Of a DNA stretch of 64,000 nucleotides, positions 44,260 through 53,309 are shown piece after piece. A program made the translations under genes and the position numbers. Location of the stretch: the NCBI RefSeq assembly GCF_001684975.1, contig NZ_MAYH01000002.1:55744-119743 (forward strand). The letters run 5' to 3'. The notes below the pieces were generated by a model, which saw nothing but the letters and a program-made list of their open reading frames with translations, made no database searches and was not told the DNA's origin. The DNA is from Chryseobacterium artocarpi. Lineage in GTDB: Bacteria; Bacteroidota; Bacteroidia; Flavobacteriales; Weeksellaceae. Numbering within the stretch: position 1 is the first letter of the stretch; each line of letters opens with the position of its first letter.

Positions 44260-44811
44260 TTAATTAACGTTTACCGTTTTAACCTTACTTTCGTCAAGGT
44301 TATAATATTTAACAACAGCATTGTAATCGTTGTAATCTACATCCGCTTTAACTTTTGCTGTATTTTTACCAACTACTTTACCTGCATTAGCATATACTAA
44401 TACAATTCTAAAAGTCTGATTATTTAAATAGGTGCCAGCTTCTGAAGAAGATAATGTACCCGGAGCCTCTCCTTCTGTATAAATTTCTACTTTTTCTCTA
44501 TTAAATAAGAAATTATACCCAAACTCTCTATTGTTAATCAATTTATAATTTTTAGGAATTAACTGCCATGCATTACTTGCATTAGGATCTTTCCTATAAA
44601 CTAGTACAACATCAGTATTCTGAAGGTTTAGTAACTCAACATGTGAATAACTATTTGAACTGTTCAAACTCACATTTACGTCTTTCATTTCAGGAAGTGT
44701 ATCACTATCCTGACCAGGATTTACAACTACTGGATCATCGTTACTATTATCACAACTATATGTAAGAAATCCGACACCGGCTAATAATATAAGTGGAAGA
44801 ATTTTTTTCAT
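44260..44811 (-). CDS. Unknown lipoprotein
   Basis: A 183-residue predicted lipoprotein with lipobox LTYS-C20, then an acidic Asn/Asp-rich linker and a beta-rich domain (VELLNLQNTDVVLVYRKD, TFRIVLVYANAGKVV). I recognise no family. Its own terminator and its divergence from the GH3 gene make it monocistronic. Confidence 0.75.
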   Translation of the reverse strand: MKKILPLILLAGVGFLTYSCDNSNDDPVVVNPGQDSDTLPEMKDVNVSLNSSNSYSHVELLNLQNTDVVLVYRKDPNASNAWQLIPKNYKLINNREFGYNFLFNREKVEIYTEGEAPGTLSSSEAGTYLNNQTFRIVLVYANAGKVVGKNTAKVKADVDYNDYNAVVKYYNLDESKVKTVNVN

Positions 44812-44876
44812 TTTTATAAAAGTTTAGTTATTATTTATATTGCGTATTCAAATCATATACCAAAAATTTCAAAAAC

Positions 44877-44910
44877 TTTGTTTTCGTCAATTTTTTTAAT
44901 TGTATTTTTG
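44877..44910 (+). promoter_or_regulatory. Predicted promoter of the GH3-bshA operon
   Basis: TTTG (44877-44880), 22-nt spacer, TATTTTTG (44903-44910), 17 bp before the GH3 ATG. Confidence 0.5.
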
Positions 44911-44927
44911 TTCTTATTCAAAAAGTC

Positions 44928-46655
44928 ATGAAGAAATTATTATATACTTCAATCTTTATTGCTGCATTGATAAGTCCTAAGATCAATGCCCAGTATCAAC
45001 CTAAAAACACTTCTAAGGAAGATCTCAAAAAAGCTCAGGAATGGGTAGATAATACCTATAAAAATCTATCTCAGGATGAAAAGCTGGGACAATTGTTTAT
45101 TGTTGCACTTTATACCAATAAAGGAGAAGACTATATCAATCAGGTAAGGAATATTGTTACCAACGATAAAATTGGTGGTTTAATCTTAATGCAGGATGAT
45201 GCTGCTAAAGAAATCAATCTGGTTAATGAATTTCAACAGACTTCTAAAATTCCGTTAATGATCGGGATGGATGCAGAATGGGGATTATTCCAAAGAATTG
45301 CCAGAGCACACAAATTTCCTTGGGCAATGACTCTTGGAGCTATTCAGGATAAAAGCCTTGTCTATCAAATGGCAGCAAAAATAGCAGAAGACTGCCACAG
45401 AATGGGCATCAATTGGGATTTTGCACCGGTGGTGGATGTTAATACTAATCCCAACAATCCTATTATTGGTAACAGAAGTTTTGGTTCTGAAGTAGATAAT
45501 GTGATCAGCTCTGCTCTTTCCTATTCAAACGGTCTTCAGGATAATAATATATTAGCAGCCATTAAACATTTCCCTGGTCATGGTGATACCAGTACAGATT
45601 CGCATCTTGATCTTCCGGTAGTTTCTCACAATATGGAAAGACTGAGTTCAATAGAACTGGCTCCGTTCAAAGCTTTGATGAGCGAAGGAGTCGGAGGAGT
45701 AATGGTCGCGCATCTATATGTTCCCACGCTGGAATCGGGAAAAGGAATTCCTGCTTCTGTTTCTAAAAATATTATTACCGGCTTATTGAAAGGCAAATTA
45801 GGCTATAAAGGTCTAATCATTACTGATGCCTTAAATATGGGAGCAGTTGCCAATAAGTATAAGCCTGGTGAACTGGACGCTCTAGCATTTAAGGCAGGTA
45901 ATGACATTATGCTTTTCTCTCAGGGTGTTTCTGAAGGGAAGAAATTGATCCAAAAAGCAATAGATAACAAAGAAATTCCACAATCCAGAGTGGATGAAAG
46001 TGTAAAGAAAATTTTATTAACAAAATATTTCTTAGGACTTACAAAATATACTCCAAAGAATCCGGAAAACATCAATGCTGATCTTGATAACAGTTCTCAC
46101 ACAACATTGGTTCAAAACCTTTATGCCAACGCATTGACCTTAATAAAAGATGAAAAAAATCTACTCCCTATTTCAGGAAAACAGGTTTATTATATTCCTT
46201 TAGAAGAAGCACCTTATCAGACTTTTGCTAATAAAATGGGAGCCAATATTGTTATTAAAAAAGTTAATGAAATCAATAGTATTCCTACAGGATCTACAAT
46301 AATAGTAGGTCTTCATAAAGATAATTCAACAGCTTATAAACCCTATAAAATTTCTGATGAATCTAAAAAAGTTCTTGCAGATCTAACGGCTAAAAAACAA
46401 AATATTATCCTTAATGTATTCGGAAGCGCTTATGCTCTAAAGGATCTTGATATCTCAAAAATCTCAACAGTTCTTGTTTCTTATGAAAATAATGAAGATT
46501 CAATGAATGCGACTGCAGATGCTTTATTAGGAAAAACAAAAATATGGGGAAGACTTCCTGTTTTAGTCAATGACCAGTTGAAAGCAGGAATGGGTATAGA
46601 CCTTGACGCGACTGTTACTACAGAACAAAATAACACAACATCAAAACAAAAATAA
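44928..46655 (+). CDS. GH3-family beta-N-acetylglucosaminidase-like protein
   Basis: Exported (signal peptide to ~21) GH3 hydrolase of the NagZ type. It shows KHFPGHGDTSTDSHLDLP, the His/Asp loop used as acid-base by NagZ, and the nucleophile Asp in LIITDALNMGAV. A second domain (~380-575) continues as in longer GH3 enzymes. E. coli NagZ is cytosolic and single-domain, whereas this one is probably periplasmic. It may recycle peptidoglycan or act on chitin-type sugars. bshA follows after 4 bp. Confidence 0.9.
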   Translation: MKKLLYTSIFIAALISPKINAQYQPKNTSKEDLKKAQEWVDNTYKNLSQDEKLGQLFIVALYTNKGEDYINQVRNIVTNDKIGGLILMQDDAAKEINLVNEFQQTSKIPLMIGMDAEWGLFQRIARAHKFPWAMTLGAIQDKSLVYQMAAKIAEDCHRMGINWDFAPVVDVNTNPNNPIIGNRSFGSEVDNVISSALSYSNGLQDNNILAAIKHFPGHGDTSTDSHLDLPVVSHNMERLSSIELAPFKALMSEGVGGVMVAHLYVPTLESGKGIPASVSKNIITGLLKGKLGYKGLIITDALNMGAVANKYKPGELDALAFKAGNDIMLFSQGVSEGKKLIQKAIDNKEIPQSRVDESVKKILLTKYFLGLTKYTPKNPENINADLDNSSHTTLVQNLYANALTLIKDEKNLLPISGKQVYYIPLEEAPYQTFANKMGANIVIKKVNEINSIPTGSTIIVGLHKDNSTAYKPYKISDESKKVLADLTAKKQNIILNVFGSAYALKDLDISKISTVLVSYENNEDSMNATADALLGKTKIWGRLPVLVNDQLKAGMGIDLDATVTTEQNNTTSKQK

Positions 46656-46659
46656 TCTA

Positions 46660-47808
46660 ATGAAAATAGGCATACTTTGCTATCCAACATATGGAGGAAG
46701 CGGAATTGTAGCAACGGAACTGGGAATGTCTCTTGCCAATAAAGGATATGAAGTACACTTTATAAGTTCGGCACTTCCCGCAAGATTAGATATCACCAAT
46801 CCGAATATTTTCTTTCACAGGGTAAATGTTCAGACCTACCCTCTTTTCCAGTATCAACCTTATGATATTGCGTTAAGCTCTATGATCTACAGAGTTGTCA
46901 ATCTTTATAAACTTGATCTTTTACATGCCCATTATGCTATTCCTTATGCATATGCAGCCTTTACAGCTAAGCAAATGTTACAGGAAGATAATAATGATAT
47001 TCCTTTGGTGACAACTTTGCATGGAACAGATATTACTCTTGTAGGACAGCATCCAAGTTATAAGCACGCTGTAGAATTTTCTATCAATAAATCTGACGCA
47101 ATTACATCAGTTTCTGAAAGTCTGAAAAAGGATACTCTTCAGTTCTTTAATATCAAAAAAGAGATTCAGGTCATTACCAATTTTATTGATAATACCGAGT
47201 TTGATGACTGCACAGAATGCCAGAGAACACAGTTTGCCAATCCTGATGAGAAAATATTGATTCACGTATCAAATCTACGTCCTGTAAAGCGTGTGGATGA
47301 AGTACTTCAGATCTTTAAAAATGTAGAGAAAAAGGTAAAATCCAAGCTTATCATTATTGGTGAAGGTCCTGATATGGAAAAGGTAAATCAGTTCCTGGAA
47401 GAAAACCCGGATCTTATTTCAAAAATCCGTCTTTTGGGGAAAGTAAATGATCTTTACAAAATCCTGCAGCTTTCCGATGTATTTCTTCTTCCTTCCGAGC
47501 AGGAAAGTTTCGGATTGGCGGCATTAGAGGCTATGGCAGCTTACACACCGGTGATCAGTTCAAACGCAGGAGGAATTCCTGAAGTGAATATTCAGGGAGA
47601 AACAGGATATTTAGCCGAGATTGGAAATGTAGAAGCGATGAGCAACTATACAATCAAGCTATTGAGCAATGAAGAACTTTTAACCAAGATGAAAGAAAAT
47701 GCGAAAGAACAGGCTATAAAATTCGATTTGAAAAACATTCTTCCTATTTATGAGAAAATGTATAGAACGACTATAGAAAATTTCAAAAAGGAGTTGACGA
47801 AAGTATAA
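46660..47808 (+). CDS. bshA: N-acetyl-alpha-D-glucosaminyl L-malate synthase BshA
   Basis: GT4 glycosyltransferase for the first step of bacillithiol synthesis, joining UDP-GlcNAc and malate. The N-terminus MKIGILCYPTYGGSGIVATE is diagnostic, followed by HAHYAIPYA, TTLHGTDITLVG, the HVSNLRPVKR loop and the nucleotide-binding EQESFGLAALEAMA. I use the ATG at 46660; a longer frame opens inside the GH3 gene. The 382 residues are standard. It starts 4 bp after the GH3 stop. Confidence 0.95.
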   Translation: MKIGILCYPTYGGSGIVATELGMSLANKGYEVHFISSALPARLDITNPNIFFHRVNVQTYPLFQYQPYDIALSSMIYRVVNLYKLDLLHAHYAIPYAYAAFTAKQMLQEDNNDIPLVTTLHGTDITLVGQHPSYKHAVEFSINKSDAITSVSESLKKDTLQFFNIKKEIQVITNFIDNTEFDDCTECQRTQFANPDEKILIHVSNLRPVKRVDEVLQIFKNVEKKVKSKLIIIGEGPDMEKVNQFLEENPDLISKIRLLGKVNDLYKILQLSDVFLLPSEQESFGLAALEAMAAYTPVISSNAGGIPEVNIQGETGYLAEIGNVEAMSNYTIKLLSNEELLTKMKENAKEQAIKFDLKNILPIYEKMYRTTIENFKKELTKV

Positions 47809-47835
47809 TATTTCTATTATATTTATCGTCACACT

Positions 47836-49098
47836 ATGACGGAAAAACTACTTCAATATCTTTGGAACTATAAAGTTTTCAAATATTATGACTTCAAGGA
47901 TATTGAAGGAAATTCCGTTGAAATCATACAATCCGGGAAATGGAATAAGGATGCTGGTCCTGATTTTCTGGATGCTAAAATTAAAATAAACGGCTTAGTT
48001 CTTGCCGGAAATATAGAACTTCATATCCGTTCTTCAGACTGGATCTTTCATAATCATTCTCAGGATCCCAACTATCAAAATATCATACTTCATGTGGTTT
48101 TTCTACATGATGCTGAAATCTCCGAATTTACAGATAAAAGAATTCCTACCTTAGAGCTGAAACATTATATTGATGAAGATATCATCAATAAGTATAAAAA
48201 ATTTATCAATGAAAGTAAGTTCATTGCCTGTGAAGATATTTTTAATAAGGAAAAAATTCCGGTCAACTTTCATGAGGAAAATATTCTGAAAAAGTTAGAG
48301 GAAAAATCATTAGAGCTTGAACAGGCTTTAGAAGTTCATAAAAATAATTTTGAAGCCGTTTTATTTCACAGTTTTGCCTATTCCTTTGGATTAAAAGTGA
48401 ATGCTCATATTTTTAAACAGATTGCAGAAAGTATTGATTATAGTATTGTGAATAAAATACGTCAGAATCCTTTTCAGCTTGAAGCTTTACTGTTTGGCAT
48501 TTCAGGATGGCTAGATAAGGCAGAAGATGAACAGATGAAAATATGGAAAAGAGAGTTTGAGTTCCTCAAAGCCAAATTCAAGATTTCAGATTTAAAATTT
48601 TACCCTAAATTTTTAAGACTCAGACCTCCTAATTTTTCCACAATCCGTCTTTCTCAGCTTGCTAATCTTTATTACCAACATCAGAATTTATTTTCAAAAA
48701 TAATGACGGCTAAAAACGTTGAAGAATTATATGATATTTTTAAACCTGTAAAAGCATCTGAATATTGGGATTCTCATTTTAATTTCGGAACGGTTTCAAA
48801 ACTTCAGTCTAAAACTTTAAGTAAAGATTTTACAAACCTCATCATTCTTAATACTGTTCTTCCTTTGAAGTATACCTATCATAAGTATCATAATGAGGAA
48901 ATTACAGATCAGATTATGGAGTTTTATAGAAATATTTCGGCCGAAAAAAATTCACTTGTTCAAGGATGGAAAAATCTTGGTGTGTCTATATCCGATGCTA
49001 TGGAAAGCCAGAGTCTTATTTATCACTATAAAAATTTATGTGACGAAAAAAATTGCTTAACTTGCAGTATTGGATTTAAACTTTTAAAAGAATCTTGA
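47836..49098 (+). CDS. DUF2851 protein
   Basis: A 420-residue cytosolic protein of DUF2851, common in Bacteroidota and of unknown function. Conserved N-terminal features include GKWNKDAGPDFLDAKI and GNIELHIRSSDW; the GPDF and IE..H residues recall nuclease-like folds, which I offer only as a possibility. The C-terminus has a cysteine set, CDEKNCLTC. It follows bshA by 27 bp and is joined to the PspC-like gene by a 1-bp gap. Confidence 0.85.
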   Translation: MTEKLLQYLWNYKVFKYYDFKDIEGNSVEIIQSGKWNKDAGPDFLDAKIKINGLVLAGNIELHIRSSDWIFHNHSQDPNYQNIILHVVFLHDAEISEFTDKRIPTLELKHYIDEDIINKYKKFINESKFIACEDIFNKEKIPVNFHEENILKKLEEKSLELEQALEVHKNNFEAVLFHSFAYSFGLKVNAHIFKQIAESIDYSIVNKIRQNPFQLEALLFGISGWLDKAEDEQMKIWKREFEFLKAKFKISDLKFYPKFLRLRPPNFSTIRLSQLANLYYQHQNLFSKIMTAKNVEELYDIFKPVKASEYWDSHFNFGTVSKLQSKTLSKDFTNLIILNTVLPLKYTYHKYHNEEITDQIMEFYRNISAEKNSLVQGWKNLGVSISDAMESQSLIYHYKNLCDEKNCLTCSIGFKLLKES

Positions 49099-49099
49099 A

Positions 49100-49321
49100 A
49101 TGCTAAGTAATATTCGTCATAAAATGGAAAGAGAATGGTTTGGTGTTCTGACGAGAACGGGAGCTAAGCTTGGAATTCCTGTATCCAAATTGAGAATCTT
49201 CTTTATCTATTCTACCTTTGCTACAGCGGGATTTTTCTTCCTGATCTATCTTGGTTTGGCATTTACTTTGTGGATTAAAGATATTTTTATCACAAGAAGA
49301 CCAAGTGTCTTTGATTTATAA
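49100..49321 (+). CDS. PspC-domain small membrane protein
   Basis: A 73-residue protein resembling PspC: the amphipathic start GVLTRTGAKLGIPVSKLRIF, one long hydrophobic helix (~40-62) and a basic tail. PspC proteins take part in membrane-stress responses elsewhere. It starts 1 bp after the DUF2851 stop and ends 2 bp before the GNAT gene, so translation is probably coupled. Confidence 0.8.
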   Translation: MLSNIRHKMEREWFGVLTRTGAKLGIPVSKLRIFFIYSTFATAGFFFLIYLGLAFTLWIKDIFITRRPSVFDL

Positions 49322-49323
49322 TT

Positions 49324-49836
49324 ATGGAATTTTTACCGATTACTTCAGCTGGAGATCATAGAGTACAGGAAATCTATGCTTCATATACGACAACTTTTCC
49401 TGTAGATGAACAGAGAGATAAGAAACAGTTTACAGATTTATTTTCAACTCCACAGGCAAAAATTATGTCTGTAGTACATGAGTCTGAAGCTGTAGGCTAT
49501 CTTATTTTATGGAAATTAAGCTCCTTTGTTTTTGTGGAACATTTTGAAGTTTTTGAGGCTTTCAGAAGTAAAAAACTAGGATCACAGATCATGGGACATC
49601 TATTGGAAACCTATCCTAAAATAATCCTGGAAATAGAGCCTGAGGATTTGAATGAAGACGCTAAAAGACGTTATTCTTTCTATCAAAGAAACAGTTTTGA
49701 ACTGATTGATACCACATATGTACAGCCTAGTTATGGTGAAGGAAAAAAATCGCTGAACCTATGGCTATTGGCAAATTACACACCTGATAATGTGGAGGAA
49801 CTTAAAAGCGAAATTTGCAATACGGTTTATCCTTAA
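49324..49836 (+). CDS. GNAT-family acetyltransferase
   Basis: A 170-residue N-acetyltransferase fold. The acetyl-CoA region is visible as VFVEHFEVFEAFRSKKLGSQ (beta4 plus the pyrophosphate loop in variant form), followed by ILEIEPED and RRYSFYQRNSFEL. The substrate cannot be told. Last gene of the GH3-bshA-DUF2851-PspC series; a terminator follows. Confidence 0.82.
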   Translation: MEFLPITSAGDHRVQEIYASYTTTFPVDEQRDKKQFTDLFSTPQAKIMSVVHESEAVGYLILWKLSSFVFVEHFEVFEAFRSKKLGSQIMGHLLETYPKIILEIEPEDLNEDAKRRYSFYQRNSFELIDTTYVQPSYGEGKKSLNLWLLANYTPDNVEELKSEICNTVYP

Positions 49837-49839
49837 TAT

Positions 49840-49872
49840 AAAACGCCGGAAAATTTCCGGCGTTATTTTTTT
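49840..49872. terminator. Terminator between convergent genes
   Basis: AACGCCGGAAA / TTTCCGGCGTT perfect stem, followed by ATTTTTTT on the plus strand. Confidence 0.9.
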
Positions 49873-49892
49873 GTTGAAATAAGTTATATATT

Positions 49893-50627
49893 TTAATTTA
49901 CTTCATATTCCAGTTTTATTGTGATACTCGCTTCTTTTTCTTTAGAAGAAGTATTGAATGTTCCACCATAAGAATAATCTTCATTTGAATTCGGAGCCGT
50001 AATCTGGATAACTCCCATAGTTGCTTTTTTCAGATTCCCGAGACTGCTACCTGAGTTCTCTGCAATTTTTTCTGCACGTTCTTTAGCATCTTTTGTAGCA
50101 CTCGCAATCATTTCCTGTTTTACGGTGGCTAATTTTGTGTAAAAATAAGATGGTGAAGAGGACGTAAATTCAATTCCGCGGTTGATGATCTCAGTAATAT
50201 TTCTGGAAAGGTTTTCAATTTTTCCTACTTCTTTACTTTCAATAGAAACGGTTTGGGTAAGGTTGTAACCGGAAAATTCTCCCTGTACATAATTTCCGTT
50301 GGTATCATTATAACTTCTGAACTGTTTCTGAATATCCACGGAAGAAAAAACAATTTCACTTTGTTTTATTCCTTTTGAAAGGAGATAATCGTTAATCACT
50401 TTTCTGTCCTGTGCAAGTTCATCATAAGCTGATTTCAGATCAAAATTATTTTTGGAAAAGCTTCCGGACCATGTAATCAGATCGGAAATAAACTGCTTTG
50501 TTCCCAAGCCTGTTACTGATATTGTATTTTCAGATTTATTTCTGTTTTTAATAGCATTTCCTAAAAAGCCAAGTCCAAGTACAAAACCTAAGGCTCCTAC
50601 AGCAACTGCGATAATATTTTTATTCAT
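49893..50627 (-). CDS. SIMPL-domain (DUF541) membrane-anchored protein
   Basis: A 244-residue protein with an N-terminal helix (~5-25, glycine-rich) as signal anchor and a periplasmic SIMPL domain. Typical segments are ISVTGLGTKQF, YNLTQTVSIESKEVGKIENL and DAKERAEKIAENSGSSLG. Family members form oligomeric periplasmic assemblies of uncertain role. Monocistronic, convergent with the GNAT gene. Confidence 0.9.
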   Translation of the reverse strand: MNKNIIAVAVGALGFVLGLGFLGNAIKNRNKSENTISVTGLGTKQFISDLITWSGSFSKNNFDLKSAYDELAQDRKVINDYLLSKGIKQSEIVFSSVDIQKQFRSYNDTNGNYVQGEFSGYNLTQTVSIESKEVGKIENLSRNITEIINRGIEFTSSSPSYFYTKLATVKQEMIASATKDAKERAEKIAENSGSSLGNLKKATMGVIQITAPNSNEDYSYGGTFNTSSKEKEASITIKLEYEVN

Positions 50628-50724
50628 AAAATTTTGGATTGTGTTTGATTATGAGAATATTGTATCAATTTCCATTCCAATATTTTAAGATTTTCTTAAC
50701 ATTATTAAATGAAAGAAACTTTAT

Positions 50725-51534
50725 TTACCTATGGCTGCTTTTCAGTCTTTCAAGGAAAAGTGGTACAGTTTCTTCCATTCTAAGCATCACTCCGGATAGG
50801 TTTCTTGCTTTTACATAGGTTCGAACCTGAGGTTTTATTAAAAATGAGAATTCTATAAACTCAGAAATTTTATCTGCCGGAATTCCAGCCTGAATAAAAT
50901 AATCATTGCTGATTCTATTTCGAACCCAGGCAATATGCTCCTGAAGATCATCATATCGGTATTGTCTTTTCTGTTTTCTTGCTTTACCGCTAACCAGATC
51001 ATATACTCCTTGTACATTCAGATTTCCAAGAAGTATAGGCAAAAGTACACTCTTCACTTCTGCCGGTTTTTCTCTCATTTTACCAACAGGCTGCGGAAGT
51101 CCTACTGCTTGTCTCACCTGTTCTCCTTTATCTACCTTGGCGACAATTCTGGAATCCTGTTCAAGATCACCAGTAAGTTTTTTGACAATTTTCACTTCAC
51201 CTACATCCTTTGGAATCTGATACAGAGTTATCAACAATTGTGGATTACTACCATCCGTAAGAACTCTTTTGGATACTCTTCTAAAGTCTTCTTTTACAAA
51301 CCTAAGTTCATCACCGGGATTTGCTTCAATAGAAAACATTCCCTCTGAATTAGAGTATATTTTTTTATCACTAGAAATATTAACAATAGTTACAGCACTC
51401 AAGCTTTCTCCGCTATCATCAATAATTTTCCCGGTTACTGTCTGTTGGGATAATAAAAGATTACTGAACAGCACAATAAGGAAAGGAAAAAGTTTTTTCC
51501 CATGTACTCTTATATTTCTGAATGTATTGCCCAA
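50725..51534 (-). CDS. Secreted protein with carboxypeptidase-like N-domain, paralogue 3 of 3 (TTG start)
   Basis: A 269-residue exported protein. The N-domain (~32-110) is a carboxypeptidase-regulatory-like fold with GKIIDDSGESLSAVTIVN and GDELRFVKEDFRR. The C-terminal ~150 residues are helical and unrecognised. No ATG exists in frame: upstream codons run to a stop, and the first start is TTG at 51534, 31 bp after the preceding gene. The hydrophobic segment KLFPFLIVLFSNLLLSQ is a plausible signal peptide. Last of three tandem paralogues. Confidence 0.75.
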   Translation of the reverse strand: MGNTFRNIRVHGKKLFPFLIVLFSNLLLSQQTVTGKIIDDSGESLSAVTIVNISSDKKIYSNSEGMFSIEANPGDELRFVKEDFRRVSKRVLTDGSNPQLLITLYQIPKDVGEVKIVKKLTGDLEQDSRIVAKVDKGEQVRQAVGLPQPVGKMREKPAEVKSVLLPILLGNLNVQGVYDLVSGKARKQKRQYRYDDLQEHIAWVRNRISNDYFIQAGIPADKISEFIEFSFLIKPQVRTYVKARNLSGVMLRMEETVPLFLERLKSSHR

Positions 51535-51565
51535 TCCTATTCTTTGAATCTTAAAAATACGAATA

Positions 51566-52381
51566 TTAATCTTTATTCGGCGTTAACTTATGTGTTTTAC
51601 TATATTCTGCAAAGACCTTTTTCAGTTCGAACTCTAAAGCTGCTTTACTAAAATCTTTTCTGTACTTTTTAGATAATTCCTGCGCGTCTTCAGCATAATA
51701 TAAAAATGCATCAATCTGTTCCTCTTCCATTTCATATTTTCTTAGAAAGGTTAAATCCACTTCGTTTTTAAGCCTTGTCATAAAAACTTGATACTCGCCA
51801 TATGTAGCCTTTGTGATTTTTGGTTTAGTGGCTTTATTGAATAATCCTATAGCTGCTCCTATCACTTTTAAAACATCTGCTTGTCCGGCATTGAAATCAT
51901 GTCCACTAAAAGTTTTTGAAATGGTATTTTTAGGTATTGGCTCATTCAAAGGTCTTTTTAAATATTCATCCATATCAGACTTTAAAGCTTTCAATTTTTT
52001 AGATTCATTGAAACGCTTACTGTCATTTTCGAGATTTCCGGTGGGTTTAAAAGCTACTTTTACTTCCGGAATTTCAATTTCTTCTCTTTTAAGAATGATC
52101 AATAAAGAAATATTAAAATCATCTTTTGAAATTTTTTTAACTGATCTGAAATATCCGTCTTTTACGAATCTTATCTCATCATTTTCTGTAGCATCAATTG
52201 TAAATCTCCCGGAGGTATCGCTCAATGTATTGGTCTGTTTTGAAATGTTCACAATCAATACAGGATTAATATTTACATTGCTGTTATCGGTAACAATTCC
52301 TGCAATTTTTTGTTGTGAAAATACTGTACCGGATACTAAAAGCATAGCCGTATACAAACTTGGTTTGGTTATAGTTTTCAT
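51566..52381 (-). CDS. Secreted protein with carboxypeptidase-like N-domain, paralogue 2 of 3
   Basis: A 271-residue exported protein (signal peptide ending near TVFSQ). The N-domain has GIVTDNSNVNINPVLIVN and NDEIRFVKDGYFRSVKKIS, aligned with its neighbours. A variable linker and a helical C-terminus follow. ATG start 3 bp after the stop of paralogue 1. Such N-domains are usual on outer-membrane barrels, but here no barrel follows, so these look like stand-alone periplasmic or surface proteins. Function unknown. Confidence 0.8.
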   Translation of the reverse strand: MKTITKPSLYTAMLLVSGTVFSQQKIAGIVTDNSNVNINPVLIVNISKQTNTLSDTSGRFTIDATENDEIRFVKDGYFRSVKKISKDDFNISLLIILKREEIEIPEVKVAFKPTGNLENDSKRFNESKKLKALKSDMDEYLKRPLNEPIPKNTISKTFSGHDFNAGQADVLKVIGAAIGLFNKATKPKITKATYGEYQVFMTRLKNEVDLTFLRKYEMEEEQIDAFLYYAEDAQELSKKYRKDFSKAALEFELKKVFAEYSKTHKLTPNKD

Positions 52382-52384
52382 GGG

Positions 52385-53128
52385 TTATTTTTGCGTCTTC
52401 GGTGCTCGATATGATGAAATTCGTGTGAGTACAAAACGTTGAAATCTATTGAGATCGGCATCACTGCAAAATCCGTATTTTAAAATCTTTTTTCTTTCAA
52501 ATCCACCTGCCAAAACATAAGAAATAAAATGATCAATGAGTGGCTTTTCTATTTTAAGGTTGGTAAAATATTCTTCACCCAAACTAGCTTTGATATACTT
52601 CATCAGATCAATATCATCCCATTTATCTTTGACACTTCCAACAACAAAACCTTCTCCTTTAGGCTGTACAAACTCTCCTGGTTTCGCAGCCAATATTCTA
52701 GGGTCGGACTTCTGGGAAATATATTGGCTTATCTCTGCATTTAGCTTTAAAACTTTTTTCGGTCTGTTATAATTCTTTGAATCAATTTTCAGATTTCCGG
52801 TGATTCCTTGCTTTACTTCTACTTCTGGAATTTCAATAATAGTTCGCACAAGATCAATATTCATGGGAGATTGGGAATCTTGCTGAGAAACTTTTCTACT
52901 TAGTCTTTCATAGCCTGCCTTTACAAAACGAAGTTCATCTCCAGCCCTTCCTGAAATCATAAAATGTCCGTCCCTATTTGACAATACCAATTCATCTGTT
53001 CGGATATTGATCACATTTACATCTTGTATTTCAGAACCTTCAGAAGTAATCCTCCCGAAAATATAACTTTGCGCTTTTACCTGAAGAAAAAGAAGAAGAG
53101 ATAAAATAAAGAATAGTTTTAGTTTCAC
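52385..53128 (-). CDS. Secreted protein with carboxypeptidase-like N-domain, paralogue 1 of 3 (GTG start)
   Basis: A 247-residue exported protein whose first codon is GTG at 53128. A -7 box (TAGCTTTG) ends 17 bp upstream, so no earlier start is possible. Signal peptide to ~19 (FLQVKAQ), then the domain GRITSEGSEIQDVNVINI and GDELRFVKAGYERLSRKVS. The C-terminal half contains DLNRFQRFVLTRIS. First gene of the three-gene transcript; function unknown. Confidence 0.8.
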   Translation of the reverse strand: MKLKLFFILSLLLFLQVKAQSYIFGRITSEGSEIQDVNVINIRTDELVLSNRDGHFMISGRAGDELRFVKAGYERLSRKVSQQDSQSPMNIDLVRTIIEIPEVEVKQGITGNLKIDSKNYNRPKKVLKLNAEISQYISQKSDPRILAAKPGEFVQPKGEGFVVGSVKDKWDDIDLMKYIKASLGEEYFTNLKIEKPLIDHFISYVLAGGFERKKILKYGFCSDADLNRFQRFVLTRISSYRAPKTQK

Positions 53129-53145
53129 GGGCTGTTTTTATAAAG

Positions 53146-53153
53146 CAAAGCTA
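53146..53153 (-). promoter_or_regulatory. Predicted -7 box of the three-paralogue operon
   Basis: Reverse-strand TAGCTTTG, an exact TAnnTTTG match, 17 bp before the GTG start. No clear -33 element. Confidence 0.5.
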
Positions 53154-53309
53154 AAATTATTTTTAAATTATCCGATAAGTTTAACCTCACTTAACGCCTT
53201 TTAATATTTCTTTTCGCTTTTTGACACGAAAACTGTTAAATAGCCGGATCGAATTGTTAAAGTTTCTTTTAAATTTTAGCTAACTTGCAGTCTCAATTCT
53301 CTTTTTACA

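Noticed and set aside
46603..46659. Upstream start of bshA within the GH3 gene
   Set aside because: BshA proteins begin MKIGI; the ATG at 46660 gives that N-terminus.
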